Origin: Dongia_B sp035539215
Lineage (GTDB): Bacteria > Pseudomonadota > Alphaproteobacteria > Dongiales > Dongiaceae
Direction of reading: 5' to 3'
Length of the DNA: 64,000 nucleotides
Assembly (NCBI GenBank): GCA_035539215.1
Contig: DATLIX010000106.1
Span: 1 to 64,000 of the forward strand
A program made the position numbers and the translations under genes. Below the pieces are notes generated by a model. The model made no database searches and had not been told where the DNA came from. It saw nothing but the letters and a program-made list of their open reading frames with translations. This document shows, one piece after another, positions 27,260-36,154 of the stretch. Each line of letters starts with the position of its first letter. Position 1 is the first letter of the stretch.

Positions 27260-28936
27260 ATGAAGAATTTAAAAATCGGCTCAAAGATCATCTTTGTCGT
27301 GTTGGTCCTCGCCGTCCTGACCGGCGCGGCGCTCGCCTTCTCCGCCTATCGCATGAGCCAGATGACCGGCGATTATACGGCGGTCATTGCCGGGCCGGAG
27401 GAGGAGATATTCAACCTGGCCCGTGCCGGACGGTTTCTCATGACAGTGAAATCGGACCTCTATGGCATCGTCGCCGAGACTGACGACAATGAAATCAAGG
27501 CGACGGCGGCGCAGTTTCCCGAGGACGTGGACAACTACCGCAAGTTCCTTGCCCGGGCCAAGCAGGCGGCGCCGGAAGATACCGCTCAGATCGACCAGGT
27601 TAATGCCGATTTCGACAAGATACTCGAACCGATGAAGCAGGTTGTCGCGCTGGGCTCCGCCAATCAGAACGACAAGGCGCTCGATGTCTTTCACAAGGAA
27701 GTTCGGGAGCCCCTGGCCGCCTTGCTGAAAAGCATGACGGCGGTGGTGGAGGACAATGTGACCAGCACGGCCGACACGGTCAAGGAAACGACCGCCACGG
27801 CCAGCCATTCGATCTATCTCGCCATCGCCGTCGGTCTCATCGGCGTGGTGCTGGGCGTGGTCATCGCTCTGGTGGTTGCCAGGACCGGCATCGTCGCGCC
27901 GATCAACGGTATCAACGGCGCCATGCACAGCCTGAGCGCGGGAGAACTGGACGTCACCATCCCTGGGACGGATCGCGGTGATGAGGTAGGCGTCATGGCG
28001 AAGACCTTGCAGGTGTTTCGCGACAAGCTGGCCGAGGGCGAGCGGCTGCGCACGGCACAGCAGGCCGAACAGGAGCGCCAGCTGAAACGCGCCCAGCAGG
28101 TCGAGGCCGCGGTGGCCCGTTTCGAAAAGGCGATCGCCGGCGTCGTTTCCACCGTCAGCAGTTCGGCGACGGAATTGCAGTCGACGGCGCAATCGATGAC
28201 GGCGACGGCGGAGGAAACCTCGCGTCAGTCGACCGCCGTCTCGGCCGCCTCGGAGCAGACGACGCAGAATGTTCAGATGGTGGCCTCGGCGACGGAAGAA
28301 CTTTCCGCCTCGATCCGCGAGATCAGCACGCAGATCGCCGAAGCCAGCCGCATCATCGGCGACGCCGTTTCGCAAGCCGCGGAAACCGACGCCAAGGTGA
28401 CGAGCCTGGCCGAAGCGGCACAGAAGATCGGCGACGTGGTCGGCCTCATCAACGACATTGCCTCGCAGACCAATCTGCTGGCCTTGAACGCCACCATCGA
28501 AGCGGCGCGGGCGGGCGAGGCCGGCAAGGGCTTCGCCGTGGTCGCCTCGGAGGTGAAGACCCTGGCGACGCAGACGGCGCGCGCGACCGACGAGATCGAC
28601 GCGCAGATCCGCTCGATCCAGGAGGCCTCGGTCAGTTCGGCCCAGGCCATTCGCGAGATCGCCAATACCATCCGCCGCGTCAACGAGGTCTCCACCGCCA
28701 TCGCTTCGGCGGTCGAAGAGCAGGGCGCCGCCACACAGGAGATTTCCCGCAACGTGCAGCAGGCCGCCCACGGCACCTCGGAAGTCTCAGCCAATATCGG
28801 CAATGTCACCCAGGCCGCTGCCGAGACGGGTCACGCCGCCGGCGATGTGCTGCACGCCGCCGGCGATCTCGCCCGTAATGGCGATGTGCTGCGCAACGAG
28901 GTCGACAATTTCCTGCGCGATATCCGTGCGGCGTAG
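27260..28936 (+). CDS. Membrane chemoreceptor, tandem copy 3
   Basis: 558 residues. Start ATG 27260 follows GGAG by 6 nt and gives the same N-terminus (MKNLKIGSKI) as copy 1; an in-frame TTG at 27185 would add 25 unlike residues. TM1 about 8-28, ligand domain about 30-183 (ARAGRFLMTVKSDLYGIVAE), TM2 about 185-207, HAMP, then the highly conserved rod. Ligand-domain motifs such as MKQVVALGSANQNDKALDVFH are shared with the other copies, so all three derive from one ancestor. It probably has its own flagellar-type promoter. Confidence 0.94.
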   Translation: MKNLKIGSKIIFVVLVLAVLTGAALAFSAYRMSQMTGDYTAVIAGPEEEIFNLARAGRFLMTVKSDLYGIVAETDDNEIKATAAQFPEDVDNYRKFLARAKQAAPEDTAQIDQVNADFDKILEPMKQVVALGSANQNDKALDVFHKEVREPLAALLKSMTAVVEDNVTSTADTVKETTATASHSIYLAIAVGLIGVVLGVVIALVVARTGIVAPINGINGAMHSLSAGELDVTIPGTDRGDEVGVMAKTLQVFRDKLAEGERLRTAQQAEQERQLKRAQQVEAAVARFEKAIAGVVSTVSSSATELQSTAQSMTATAEETSRQSTAVSAASEQTTQNVQMVASATEELSASIREISTQIAEASRIIGDAVSQAAETDAKVTSLAEAAQKIGDVVGLINDIASQTNLLALNATIEAARAGEAGKGFAVVASEVKTLATQTARATDEIDAQIRSIQEASVSSAQAIREIANTIRRVNEVSTAIASAVEEQGAATQEISRNVQQAAHGTSEVSANIGNVTQAAAETGHAAGDVLHAAGDLARNGDVLRNEVDNFLRDIRAA

Positions 28937-28990
28937 TTACCTGGCGCCACGGCGCCGCGGCGGATCGCTTCCGGCAAGCCGGAGAGATCC

Positions 28991-30523
28991 TCAGTGCCCG
29001 CCGGCGGCGGCACTCATATCGAGATCGTGCTGCGGCCTGGCCTTGATCCACAGCCAGGAAACGATCGCGGCCAGCAACAGCATGCCGGTAGACAGGCGGA
29101 ACACGTCCTGAAGTCCGCTGGTGACGTCGCTGCGGGCGATGAGGCCGCCGAAGAGAGCAACGCCCATGGCGCCACCGACCTGGCGTGCGGTGTTGAGCAC
29201 GGCCGAAGCCGTACCGGCGCGTTGCCGCTCGATGCTGGCGAGCACCGAGGCGGTCATGGCCGGCACGGTGACGCCGGTGCCGATCGGGATCAAGGCGAGC
29301 GCGATGGCCATATAGAGGAAGGGCGTCGTCGCGCTGACATCATAGAGCAGCGCGAAGCCGGCCGCGCCGACGATGAGGCCGCCGGTGATCGGCAGGCGGA
29401 AACCGAGACGGGTGGCGAGCCAGCCGCTGGCGATATTGGACAGGACGAAGATCCCCGTCAGCGGCAGGAAGGCAAGGCCGGTCTCGCCCGGCGTATAGTG
29501 CCGGACCTCCTGGAAATAAAGGCTGAGCACGAAGATCAGGCCATAGAAGGTGACGTTGATCACCACGCCCACGCAACTCGCGGCCGAGAAGGTCGAACGG
29601 CGAAAGAAGCCGAGAGGCAGCATCGGATGGGGATGCCGGCGTTCGATGATCAGGAAGATGAGGCCGCCGATGAAGGCTGCGCCAAAGGCCTTGATGACGA
29701 AGGGATCGCTCCAGCCGCGCGATCCCGCTTCGATGACGGCGCCGGTCAGGCTGGTGAGCGTGACGATCGCCAGGATCTGGCCCAGCCAGTCGAAGGTGCC
29801 GTGCTTGTGGGTTGTGCTTTCGGCGACATAGCGCCAGACCATCCAGAGGGCGAGAGCGCAGAGCGGCAGATTGACCAGGAAGATGCTGCGCCAGCCGAAG
29901 GCATCGATCAGGAAGCCGCCGATCAGCGGGCCGGCCGCCACCGCGGCGCCGCCGGTCGAACTCCACCAGCCGATGGCGCGGGTCCGCATCCGGTGATCGT
30001 CGCCACAGGCATGGGCGATCAAGGCCAGCGAGGTCGGCATGATCATGGCGGCGCTGGCGCCCTGCACCACACGGGCGACGATCAATGTCAGGGTGTCCGG
30101 CGCGATGCCGCAGCCGAGCGAGGCGAGACCGAAGAGGATGATGCCGAGCACATAGGTGCCGCGCGAACCGAGCCGGTCGCCGATCACCCCGGCCGACAGC
30201 AGCAGCCCTGCGAAGGCGAGGGTATACGCATCGATGACCCATTGCAGGCCGCCGACCGCGGCACCCAGCTGAGCGCCGATATGCGGCAGGGCGACATTGA
30301 CGATGGTGATATCGATCATCACCACGATGAGGCCAAGACTGGTCGCGGCCAAGGTCCAGCCGAGCGAGCCGCGTCGCGCTGCCCGGCTGGTCTGGGCGGG
30401 CTGCTCGCTGCGCTCGTCGGCGACGGTATGCTCAAGCATATTGACGTCGGCCGAAACCGATTCGGTGTTCGCCGTCGTATCCCTCATTTCCTCGGAACAG
30501 GCAGAGTCAGATCGGTGATCCAT
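28991..30523 (-). CDS. MFS multidrug exporter, 14-TM DHA2 (EmrB/QacA) type
   Basis: About 510 residues. A hydrophilic 50-residue N-terminus precedes 14 predicted membrane helices. Motifs: IDITIVNVALPHIG in TM1, the antiporter motif C (AAGPLIGGFLIDAFGWRSIFLVNLP) in TM5, and GDRLGSRGTYVLG between TM2 and TM3. It would export drugs or organic cations using the proton gradient. GAGGAG lies upstream of the ATG at 30523; a GTG directly before it is an alternative. No EmrA-type membrane-fusion protein or TetR regulator is adjacent, so it is an isolated gene. It converges with chemoreceptor copy 3. Confidence 0.92.
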   Translation of the reverse strand: MDHRSDSACSEEMRDTTANTESVSADVNMLEHTVADERSEQPAQTSRAARRGSLGWTLAATSLGLIVVMIDITIVNVALPHIGAQLGAAVGGLQWVIDAYTLAFAGLLLSAGVIGDRLGSRGTYVLGIILFGLASLGCGIAPDTLTLIVARVVQGASAAMIMPTSLALIAHACGDDHRMRTRAIGWWSSTGGAAVAAGPLIGGFLIDAFGWRSIFLVNLPLCALALWMVWRYVAESTTHKHGTFDWLGQILAIVTLTSLTGAVIEAGSRGWSDPFVIKAFGAAFIGGLIFLIIERRHPHPMLPLGFFRRSTFSAASCVGVVINVTFYGLIFVLSLYFQEVRHYTPGETGLAFLPLTGIFVLSNIASGWLATRLGFRLPITGGLIVGAAGFALLYDVSATTPFLYMAIALALIPIGTGVTVPAMTASVLASIERQRAGTASAVLNTARQVGGAMGVALFGGLIARSDVTSGLQDVFRLSTGMLLLAAIVSWLWIKARPQHDLDMSAAAGGH

Positions 30524-31103
30524 CACGTCTCCTCTCGCACGCGATCGCTGTCGATCGCGGCGGCTGGATGAAGCAGATAGAACCGACGCATTCTATCGAC
30601 GCCAGGCGTGGCGCTGTTCGCGGCGATTGCACATGAAACTGCAACAGGCGAACTGCAGCGGATCGCAAGGGAGCCGGGTCGATATCCGATCGTCGGCGAT
30701 GTCAGGAATTCGGCCACCTGCCAGCACAGCCGAACCCGGACCGGTGGCAAGGACCCACTCGAAGAGGTCAACAGGTTGCCCGCGCGCTTCCGGCGCAGGG
30801 CCGGGAACGAGTTGCGAGCGATTTTGTTACCCTACCGATAAATGCCGCAGTGCAGTAGCGTTGTTCCGTCATGCAACACTTCGCATTTTTTCATGGCTAA
30901 CGCGGCGTGCCGGAATGGGTGGGGCGGCGTTGCTTTGCCGAGCCTCGCCGGAAGGCGGATGGCCGCGTTCGGCCGGCTCGGCTAGACTGATCGTCAGGGC
31001 GGTTTATTCCGCTGTCGCAACGGTCGGCTGGCCACAGGCTGCATGACAATCAGGCGTCGCGCACCCGGCGGTGCCGAAAGTCGCGGGAAGAGCGGGACAG
31101 AAT
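30524..31103. other. 580-bp intergenic region
   Basis: Divergent spacer between the MFS exporter and a small secreted protein. Short open frames on both strands have no start context or recognisable product. I see no repeat or named binding site. Confidence 0.5.
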
Positions 31104-31595
31104 ATGATCAGGCGCCTGGTGCGGCGAGACGAAAAAGTGCTGCGGCCGGGCGTTGCCGCCGGCTGGCGGGCCGGCGGCATGGCTGTCCTCCTGCTGACAA
31201 TGCTCCTGCCGGCCATGCTCGTATCCGCGCCGGCCATTGTTGCGAGGCCCGCCATGGCGGCCAGCAATCCGCCGCCGGTACCGGCTGAGAAGCCGCTGAC
31301 TTCGGCGCAGATCATCCAGCTGCTCAACGGCAAGACCTATCGCTTTACCGCCTATGGCCGGCCCCTGACCGGGACGACGCATTGGGATATCGCCGCCCAT
31401 ACGGTCAGCGGGAGCTATAATTATGCCGGCATTTTCAGGGGCAGCTATCAGGCGGAATGGAATGTCGTCGATGACAAATCCTGCACCCGCGATGAACATC
31501 AGGGTTTGCTCTGCCTCACGATCTATGCCTATGGCAGCGGCTTCATGGAAGTGACGAGTAAAGGCGAGGTCCATTCGATCTCGGAGCCGCAATAG
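31104..31595 (+). CDS. Small secreted protein of unknown function
   Basis: 163 residues from ATG 31104. A basic start (MIRRLVRRDEK) and hydrophobic stretch (MAVLLLTMLLPAMLVSAPAIVA) form a signal peptide ending near AMAA. The mature part, about 100 residues, has LTSAQIIQLLNGKTYRFTAYG, a beta-rich centre (SGSYNYAGIFRGSYQAEWNVV) and two Cys (DKSCTRDEHQGLLCL) that could form a disulfide. It resembles small periplasmic proteins of the DUF995-like kind, but I am not certain of the family. The ribosome site is weak. Confidence 0.7.
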   Translation: MIRRLVRRDEKVLRPGVAAGWRAGGMAVLLLTMLLPAMLVSAPAIVARPAMAASNPPPVPAEKPLTSAQIIQLLNGKTYRFTAYGRPLTGTTHWDIAAHTVSGSYNYAGIFRGSYQAEWNVVDDKSCTRDEHQGLLCLTIYAYGSGFMEVTSKGEVHSISEPQ

Positions 31596-31761
31596 ACACG
31601 CGCCCCGGCAGAATCGCATGGCAGGTTCCGCCACGCCGATCGCGGCAATGACTGGAAATGGCCGCTCGCAGACCTTAAGTTGCATTCATGCCCGGGATCG
31701 CATGACCGGTGCGTCCCGTCGCGATCCGTTTCCCGTCGATCAGTAGGTGATCTTGCCATCG

Positions 31762-32679
31762 ATGCCGTCTTCTTTCCCACTTGCGTCACAGACTGCCGCC
31801 TGGCAGCCGGCCCCCGGCAGCGCCGAGCGGCCGATTTTCGCTATCGGCGACGTCCATGGCCGGCTTGACCTGCTGACCGTTCTGCATGAGCGGATCGGCG
31901 AGATCGTTGCCGCCGACGGCCTGGCCAATCCGCTTGTCGTGCATCTCGGTGACTATGTCGATCGCGGGCCGCAGCCGCTGGCCTGTCTGGAACGGGCATT
32001 GAACGGCCTCGACGGCATCGAGACCGTCAGCCTCGCCGGCAATCACGAGCAGTTCATGTATCGCTGCCTTGCCGCCGCCGAAGCCGCCCTCGATGAGGCG
32101 GCGCGGGGCGATCCCTTTGCCGCCGAGGACATGAACCAGGTCGTCGCCGCCTGGTTCGATTATAATTGCGGCACGGCGGTGGCGCGCGAGCTGGGTTTCG
32201 GCGACCCGCATGCGGTGGTCAACGATCCCTGGCACTTTCATGCCCGCCTGATCGAACGCCTGGGGCCGGAACTGCTGGCGCGGTTCCGCGATCTGCCGAA
32301 CCATTATCGCGCGGGCGATTACTTCTTCATTCATGGCGGGCTGCATCCTGCCATCGACCTCGCCGAACAATTGGCGCCGCATTGGGGGCGCTTCCGTTTC
32401 GGCTCGATGGACAGCGATCCGCTGTGGGTACGCGGTCCCTTCCTGACCCATCCCGGCACGTTCGAATTCACCGGCGCCGGCGACTATGCCGATTACACCG
32501 GTCCTTTCATCGTCGTGCATGGCCATACGATCAGCGAGCAGCCGGAGGTCAGGCATAACCGCATCGGTGTCGATACCGGCGCCTTCATGACCGGCCGCCT
32601 GACCGCCGTGGAACTGCGCGGCGATCAGCTGCGCTTCATCACCGCGATCGGGCCCTCTGTGCCGTGGGGAGTGTATTAA
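31762..32679 (+). CDS. Serine/threonine-type metallophosphatase (PP2A-like fold)
   Basis: About 305 residues, cytosolic. The three metal-ligand blocks are intact: GDVHGR, GDYVDRG and GNHEQF, with later HGG and HGHT histidines. This is the bacterial PrpA/ApaH-like metallophosphoesterase group; it could dephosphorylate proteins or small substrates such as diadenosine tetraphosphate. No partner kinase is adjacent. Start ATG 31762 (MPSSFPLAS) was chosen with AGGTGAT upstream; GTG 31747 is an equal alternative. The C-terminus is intact (PSVPWGVY). Confidence 0.9.
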   Translation: MPSSFPLASQTAAWQPAPGSAERPIFAIGDVHGRLDLLTVLHERIGEIVAADGLANPLVVHLGDYVDRGPQPLACLERALNGLDGIETVSLAGNHEQFMYRCLAAAEAALDEAARGDPFAAEDMNQVVAAWFDYNCGTAVARELGFGDPHAVVNDPWHFHARLIERLGPELLARFRDLPNHYRAGDYFFIHGGLHPAIDLAEQLAPHWGRFRFGSMDSDPLWVRGPFLTHPGTFEFTGAGDYADYTGPFIVVHGHTISEQPEVRHNRIGVDTGAFMTGRLTAVELRGDQLRFITAIGPSVPWGVY

Positions 32680-33082
32680 GCGCGGTCTTTATGGGCGCGC
32701 GGCCTCTACCACGCGGATGGCTGTTACGCCGCTCGGCTTATGATGCCTGGATTGGGATGCCCGGAGGTCGAGCAGCAGGCCAAGGCCGAACGCACCGGTC
32801 AGGGCGCCGATCGGCGAGAGAGGATTGCCGACCCTGATCCTGCCCGTCGGCCGTTTCAGAGTCGGTAAGGTTCGGTTTTTCCCCGCATCTTCCGATCTGC
32901 GCCGGATTGACGGTCGATGATGCGGCGCGCCCCGCATGGCTGTCAATTGACTTGACGGCAGGCGGCCTGTCACCGCCCCGCCTGTCGTCGTCCCGCCTCT
33001 CGCCATCCCCCGTCTTGCATCCGCACAGTGTCGCCGCTTCACAGTGTCGGCCGCTTCGCCACGCCCGACAGGGACGGAAAGC
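32680..33082. other. Intergenic region before the ATPase-less ABC membrane protein
   Basis: No convincing gene. Contains a 10-bp palindrome GTCAATTGAC at 32942-32951. A minus-strand open frame ends in a hydrophobic segment but has no supported start, so it was not called. Confidence 0.45.
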
Positions 33083-33096
33083 TTGATTTGCATCAA
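33083..33096. promoter_or_regulatory. Perfect FNR/FixK-type binding box
   Basis: TTGATTTGCATCAA matches the FNR/ANR/FixK consensus TTGAT-N4-ATCAA at all ten defined positions. It lies about 190 bp before the next gene, which is the only gene it could serve in this tandem arrangement. It suggests control by oxygen limitation; actual binding is inferred. Confidence 0.75.
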
Positions 33097-33284
33097 GGCG
33101 ATTGCCACAGCACTGTCACAATATGGACAAGGTAATTGACGATCGGGTCGCGCCGGGCCTTCTTTCCGGTCCGGCAGGATTATGGTGACCTGGTGTTCAA
33201 GCCAAACCAGGGCGGCGCATTGCAGAGAGGGCAGACGCGTTGGGTGATCAAGGTGGGACGCTAAAGGGATCGCCGGGCGAAAGA

Positions 33285-34475
33285 ATGAAACCGCAAGTGC
33301 GGTTTGCCGGCGCCGACGGCGATGGAAACGGCAGTTTTGCACTGCGGAAAGTCGCCGCCGAGTTTGAGACAGCCGTCACCTCAGCCGGCGATGTCATTGC
33401 CAGTCTGCTGTTACCCCGAACCCTGCGCCGCTTCATCTGGGAAAGCAGCGGCTGGCACCAGCTTGGCCTCTGCCTGTTGTCGGTGGCGCTGTTCCTGGTC
33501 GGCACCGTGCCGCTGGAAGTGCAGCGCCGCCTGGTCAATGACGTGGTGAAAGGCGGCAACTATCATCCGGTACTGCTGCTGTCGCTGGTCTATCTTGCCC
33601 TCATTCTGAGCGAGGGTGTGATCAAGCTGATCTTGAACATCTACAGCAGCTGGGTCAGCGAGAATGCCGTGCGCCATCTGCGGCACCGGATCGCCAAGAT
33701 CAGCGCCGCCACCGTGCCGAGTACGAGCTTTGGCGGATCTGTCACGACCATTCCGCCGGATCATGACGTCTCTGCCTGCGACATTTGCATCCGCGCCAAG
33801 ATCGAGGGCATCGAGACGTCGCTGCTGCTGAACGAGGTGGAGCCGGTCGGCGGTTTCATCGGAATCAGCGTCATGCAGCCTTTGTTGCAAGGCGGCATCC
33901 TGGTCAGCGTCTTCGGATACCTGACTTTCATCGACCCGCAGATGGCTCTGCTCAATCTTCTGATCTTCGCGCCGCAGTTCATCTTTGTGCCTTTGCTGCA
34001 GCGCGCCATCAATCGCCGCGCGAAGCGCCGCGTTTCTGTCCTGCGGGCGGTCAGCGGCGGGGTCATCGGCAGCGCCACCGCACCATCCGCCGGGGTCATC
34101 CAGGCGGACTACGGCAGCGAGCAGGACAGCAGGGTGGATCGCATCTACCGGCTCAATATGGGCATCTACAAGCTGAAGTTCAGCATGAACTTCCTGATGA
34201 ACCTGATGTATCACCTCGGCGTCATCGGCGCGCTGGCGATCGGCGGCTGGTTCGTCATCGAAGGGCAGACTGAAATCGGCACCGTCGTCGCCTTCGTATC
34301 CGGCCTCGCCAAGATAAACGACCCCTGGGGCGATATCGTCGACTGGTTCCGCGAGATGACGGTGACCCGGGTCAAATATGTGATGATCCGCGATGCCGCC
34401 GACTGGATCAGCCATTGCCGCGAACTGCATGACACCTTGGAAGCGGAACCCGGCGCGCCGTTGACCACGGTCTAG
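33285..34475 (+). CDS. ABC exporter transmembrane domain protein without ATPase domain
   Basis: 396 residues. Shows the six-helix type I exporter membrane domain: WHQLGLCLLSVALFLVG opens TM1, and the last part (EIGTVVAFVSGLAKINDPWGDIVDWFREMTVTRVKYVMI) is the typical end of the domain that normally precedes the ATPase. No Walker A, signature or Walker B follows; the protein stops about 40 residues later. An ATPase is not encoded next to it, so it either pairs with a distant subunit or has another role. HDVSACDICIRAKIEG contains two close Cys. The ATG at 33285 is likely; TTG 33240 is an alternative. Confidence 0.82.
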   Translation: MKPQVRFAGADGDGNGSFALRKVAAEFETAVTSAGDVIASLLLPRTLRRFIWESSGWHQLGLCLLSVALFLVGTVPLEVQRRLVNDVVKGGNYHPVLLLSLVYLALILSEGVIKLILNIYSSWVSENAVRHLRHRIAKISAATVPSTSFGGSVTTIPPDHDVSACDICIRAKIEGIETSLLLNEVEPVGGFIGISVMQPLLQGGILVSVFGYLTFIDPQMALLNLLIFAPQFIFVPLLQRAINRRAKRRVSVLRAVSGGVIGSATAPSAGVIQADYGSEQDSRVDRIYRLNMGIYKLKFSMNFLMNLMYHLGVIGALAIGGWFVIEGQTEIGTVVAFVSGLAKINDPWGDIVDWFREMTVTRVKYVMIRDAADWISHCRELHDTLEAEPGAPLTTV

Positions 34476-34507
34476 CTTCGCCGACGGGGCTCAGCCGCGG
34501 CAAGCGT

Positions 34508-35323
34508 TCAATAGAACAGCCCGGCCGCGAGGTCGCGCTTGGCCTGATCGAGCACGCCCTGGTCGCGGATATAGGCCAGGCCGCGATTGAAATCGGCGAT
34601 CAGCTGCGTGGCCCGCGGGCTCGCCTTGGAGATGGCGAGACAGGAGGGCTGCTCGTCGACGGGCTTCGGGTCGTAGCCGATGAGCGCCGCCTCCGCGGGG
34701 GCGAGATTGCGGCTGAGAAGGTCGAGACCGACATCGCGATTCATCACCACGATATCGGTGCGTTTCGCCAGCAACATCTTAAAGGCGGTCGCATCGTCGC
34801 GGGCCGTTTCCGCCGTCAGCCGTCTATCGGCGACCGCGGCATCGAAATCTGGCCCATAGGAATAGCCGGCGGTGACGCCGATCCGTTTGCCCTTGAGGTC
34901 GTCCAGGGTCGACCAGGCGAAGGGCATGGATTTCAGATGGAACAGGACCGAGGTCGAGGTGATCACGGGATCGCTGAACAGGAAATGCACACGCCGCTCG
35001 TCGGTGGCCTTCCATCCCGGCGATCCATCCAGCGAACCCTCCTGCGCTTCGGCCAGGGCCCGCTTCCACGGCAGGTAGGAATAGGCCACGGGATAGCCGA
35101 CGGCGGCGAAAGCCTGCGTAACGATATAGGCGAAGATGCCGTTGTGCTTCAGGTCTTGCGCGAAATAGGGCGGCCAATCGCCGATGCCGAGCATCACCAC
35201 CTCGGCAGCCAGCGCGCTTTTGCTGCATAAGAGACCGGCGGCGCCGAAGCCGGCGAGCGTTCCACCCATCATGCTGCGCAAGAACGCCCGACGCCTGATC
35301 GTCTGCTCCATCGCCCGCTTCAT
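34508..35323 (-). CDS. Periplasmic solute-binding protein (SBP_bac_3 type), orphan
   Basis: 271 residues. The N-terminus has a twin-arginine-like or Sec signal (RRRAFLRSMMGGTLAGFGAAGLL, cleavage near ALA|AEV). The mature part shows GIGDWPPYF, PWKRALAEAQEGSLDG, LKGKRIGVTAGYSYG and FNRGLAYIRDQG, typical of polar amino-acid-like binding proteins. No permease or ATPase is adjacent, so it may deliver to a remote transporter or act as a sensor input. It converges with the ATPase-less ABC gene. Start at 35323 with CAGGGGG directly upstream; ATG 35311 is possible. Confidence 0.85.
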   Translation of the reverse strand: MKRAMEQTIRRRAFLRSMMGGTLAGFGAAGLLCSKSALAAEVVMLGIGDWPPYFAQDLKHNGIFAYIVTQAFAAVGYPVAYSYLPWKRALAEAQEGSLDGSPGWKATDERRVHFLFSDPVITSTSVLFHLKSMPFAWSTLDDLKGKRIGVTAGYSYGPDFDAAVADRRLTAETARDDATAFKMLLAKRTDIVVMNRDVGLDLLSRNLAPAEAALIGYDPKPVDEQPSCLAISKASPRATQLIADFNRGLAYIRDQGVLDQAKRDLAAGLFY

Positions 35324-35641
35324 CCCCCTGCATGGCCTGTCTGCAAGCTAGTCCGTGGAACCGATTGCGCGTCAAGCGAATGATCCCGCTATCAGTATTT
35401 CGGGTGCATTTTTCGTGCGCGGTGGCGGCGGGTGCCGACATGTTTCCCATGAATCTTCATCCCTGATTCACCATCATGCTATGTTAGCGCTGCAACGATG
35501 TCGTCTTCGGCTTGTTGCGGTATGGGCGCTCGACGCCGACACCTGAAAAGTACTGCCATCCGACAATCGGCGCTCGTTAACACCCGACACGACGCATATG
35601 TCGCACCACGCGTTACCTGGATCCAGCGGAAGGAGACAAAG
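35324..35641. other. 318-bp divergent spacer
   Basis: Promoter space for the minus-strand binding protein and the GFA-family gene. I see only the GFA ribosome site at its right end and nothing else recognisable. Confidence 0.45.
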
Positions 35642-36118
35642 ATGCAGTTGCAAGGTTCATGCTATTGCGGCGCCGTCAAATTCACCGTGGCGGCCTATGC
35701 GCCTGTCCCGTTTCTGCGCTGCTATTGCTCGATCTGCCGCAAGACGGCAGGGGGCGGCGGCTATGCCATCAATCTCGGCGCCAAAGCGGAGACGCTGAAG
35801 GTCACCGGCGAAAAGCATATCGGCGTCTTTCACGCGACCATCGACGGCCATAAAAGCTCCGGCGAACGCCGCTTCTGTACGAAATGCGGTACGGCCCTCT
35901 GGGTCTATGATCCGCAATGGCCGGATCTCGTCCATCCTTTCGCCAGTTGCATCGACAGCGACCTGCCGGTGCCGCCGCAGCACGTGCATATGATGCTGGG
36001 CTCGAAAGCGAACTGGGTCGAGGTGCAGGCCAAGCGCGGCGATGACAGGTTCGACGACTATCCGGATCAGTCGCTGGAGGAATGGCACCGGGCGCACCAC
36101 CTGCTGCAGAAGGCATAA
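35642..36118 (+). CDS. GFA family (Gfa-like) zinc protein
   Basis: 158 residues of the glutathione-dependent formaldehyde-activating (GFA/CENP-V) fold. Zinc-ligand cysteines are present: Cys7 and Cys9 in GSCYCGAVKF, Cys27, Cys29 and Cys32 in LRCYCSICRK, and Cys79 and Cys82 in RRFCTKCGTALW. Most family members are not proven to react with formaldehyde, so the specific role is open. A strong ribosome site (GGAAGGAGA) precedes the ATG. It stands alone and converges with the next gene. Confidence 0.9.
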   Translation: MQLQGSCYCGAVKFTVAAYAPVPFLRCYCSICRKTAGGGGYAINLGAKAETLKVTGEKHIGVFHATIDGHKSSGERRFCTKCGTALWVYDPQWPDLVHPFASCIDSDLPVPPQHVHMMLGSKANWVEVQAKRGDDRFDDYPDQSLEEWHRAHHLLQKA

Positions 36119-36154
36119 GCCGCGCTAAGGCTTTCCGCCTCACCACATGAGGCA

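Noticed and set aside
22899..28771. Long minus-strand frames opposite the tandem chemoreceptors
   Set aside because: Arg/Gly/Leu-rich products that mirror the receptor genes; no ribosome sites or families.
32689..33342. Minus-strand frame with hydrophobic C-terminus in the spacer before the ABC membrane gene
   Set aside because: Start lies inside the neighbouring gene, product is Arg/His-rich with no family; also spans the FNR-type box.
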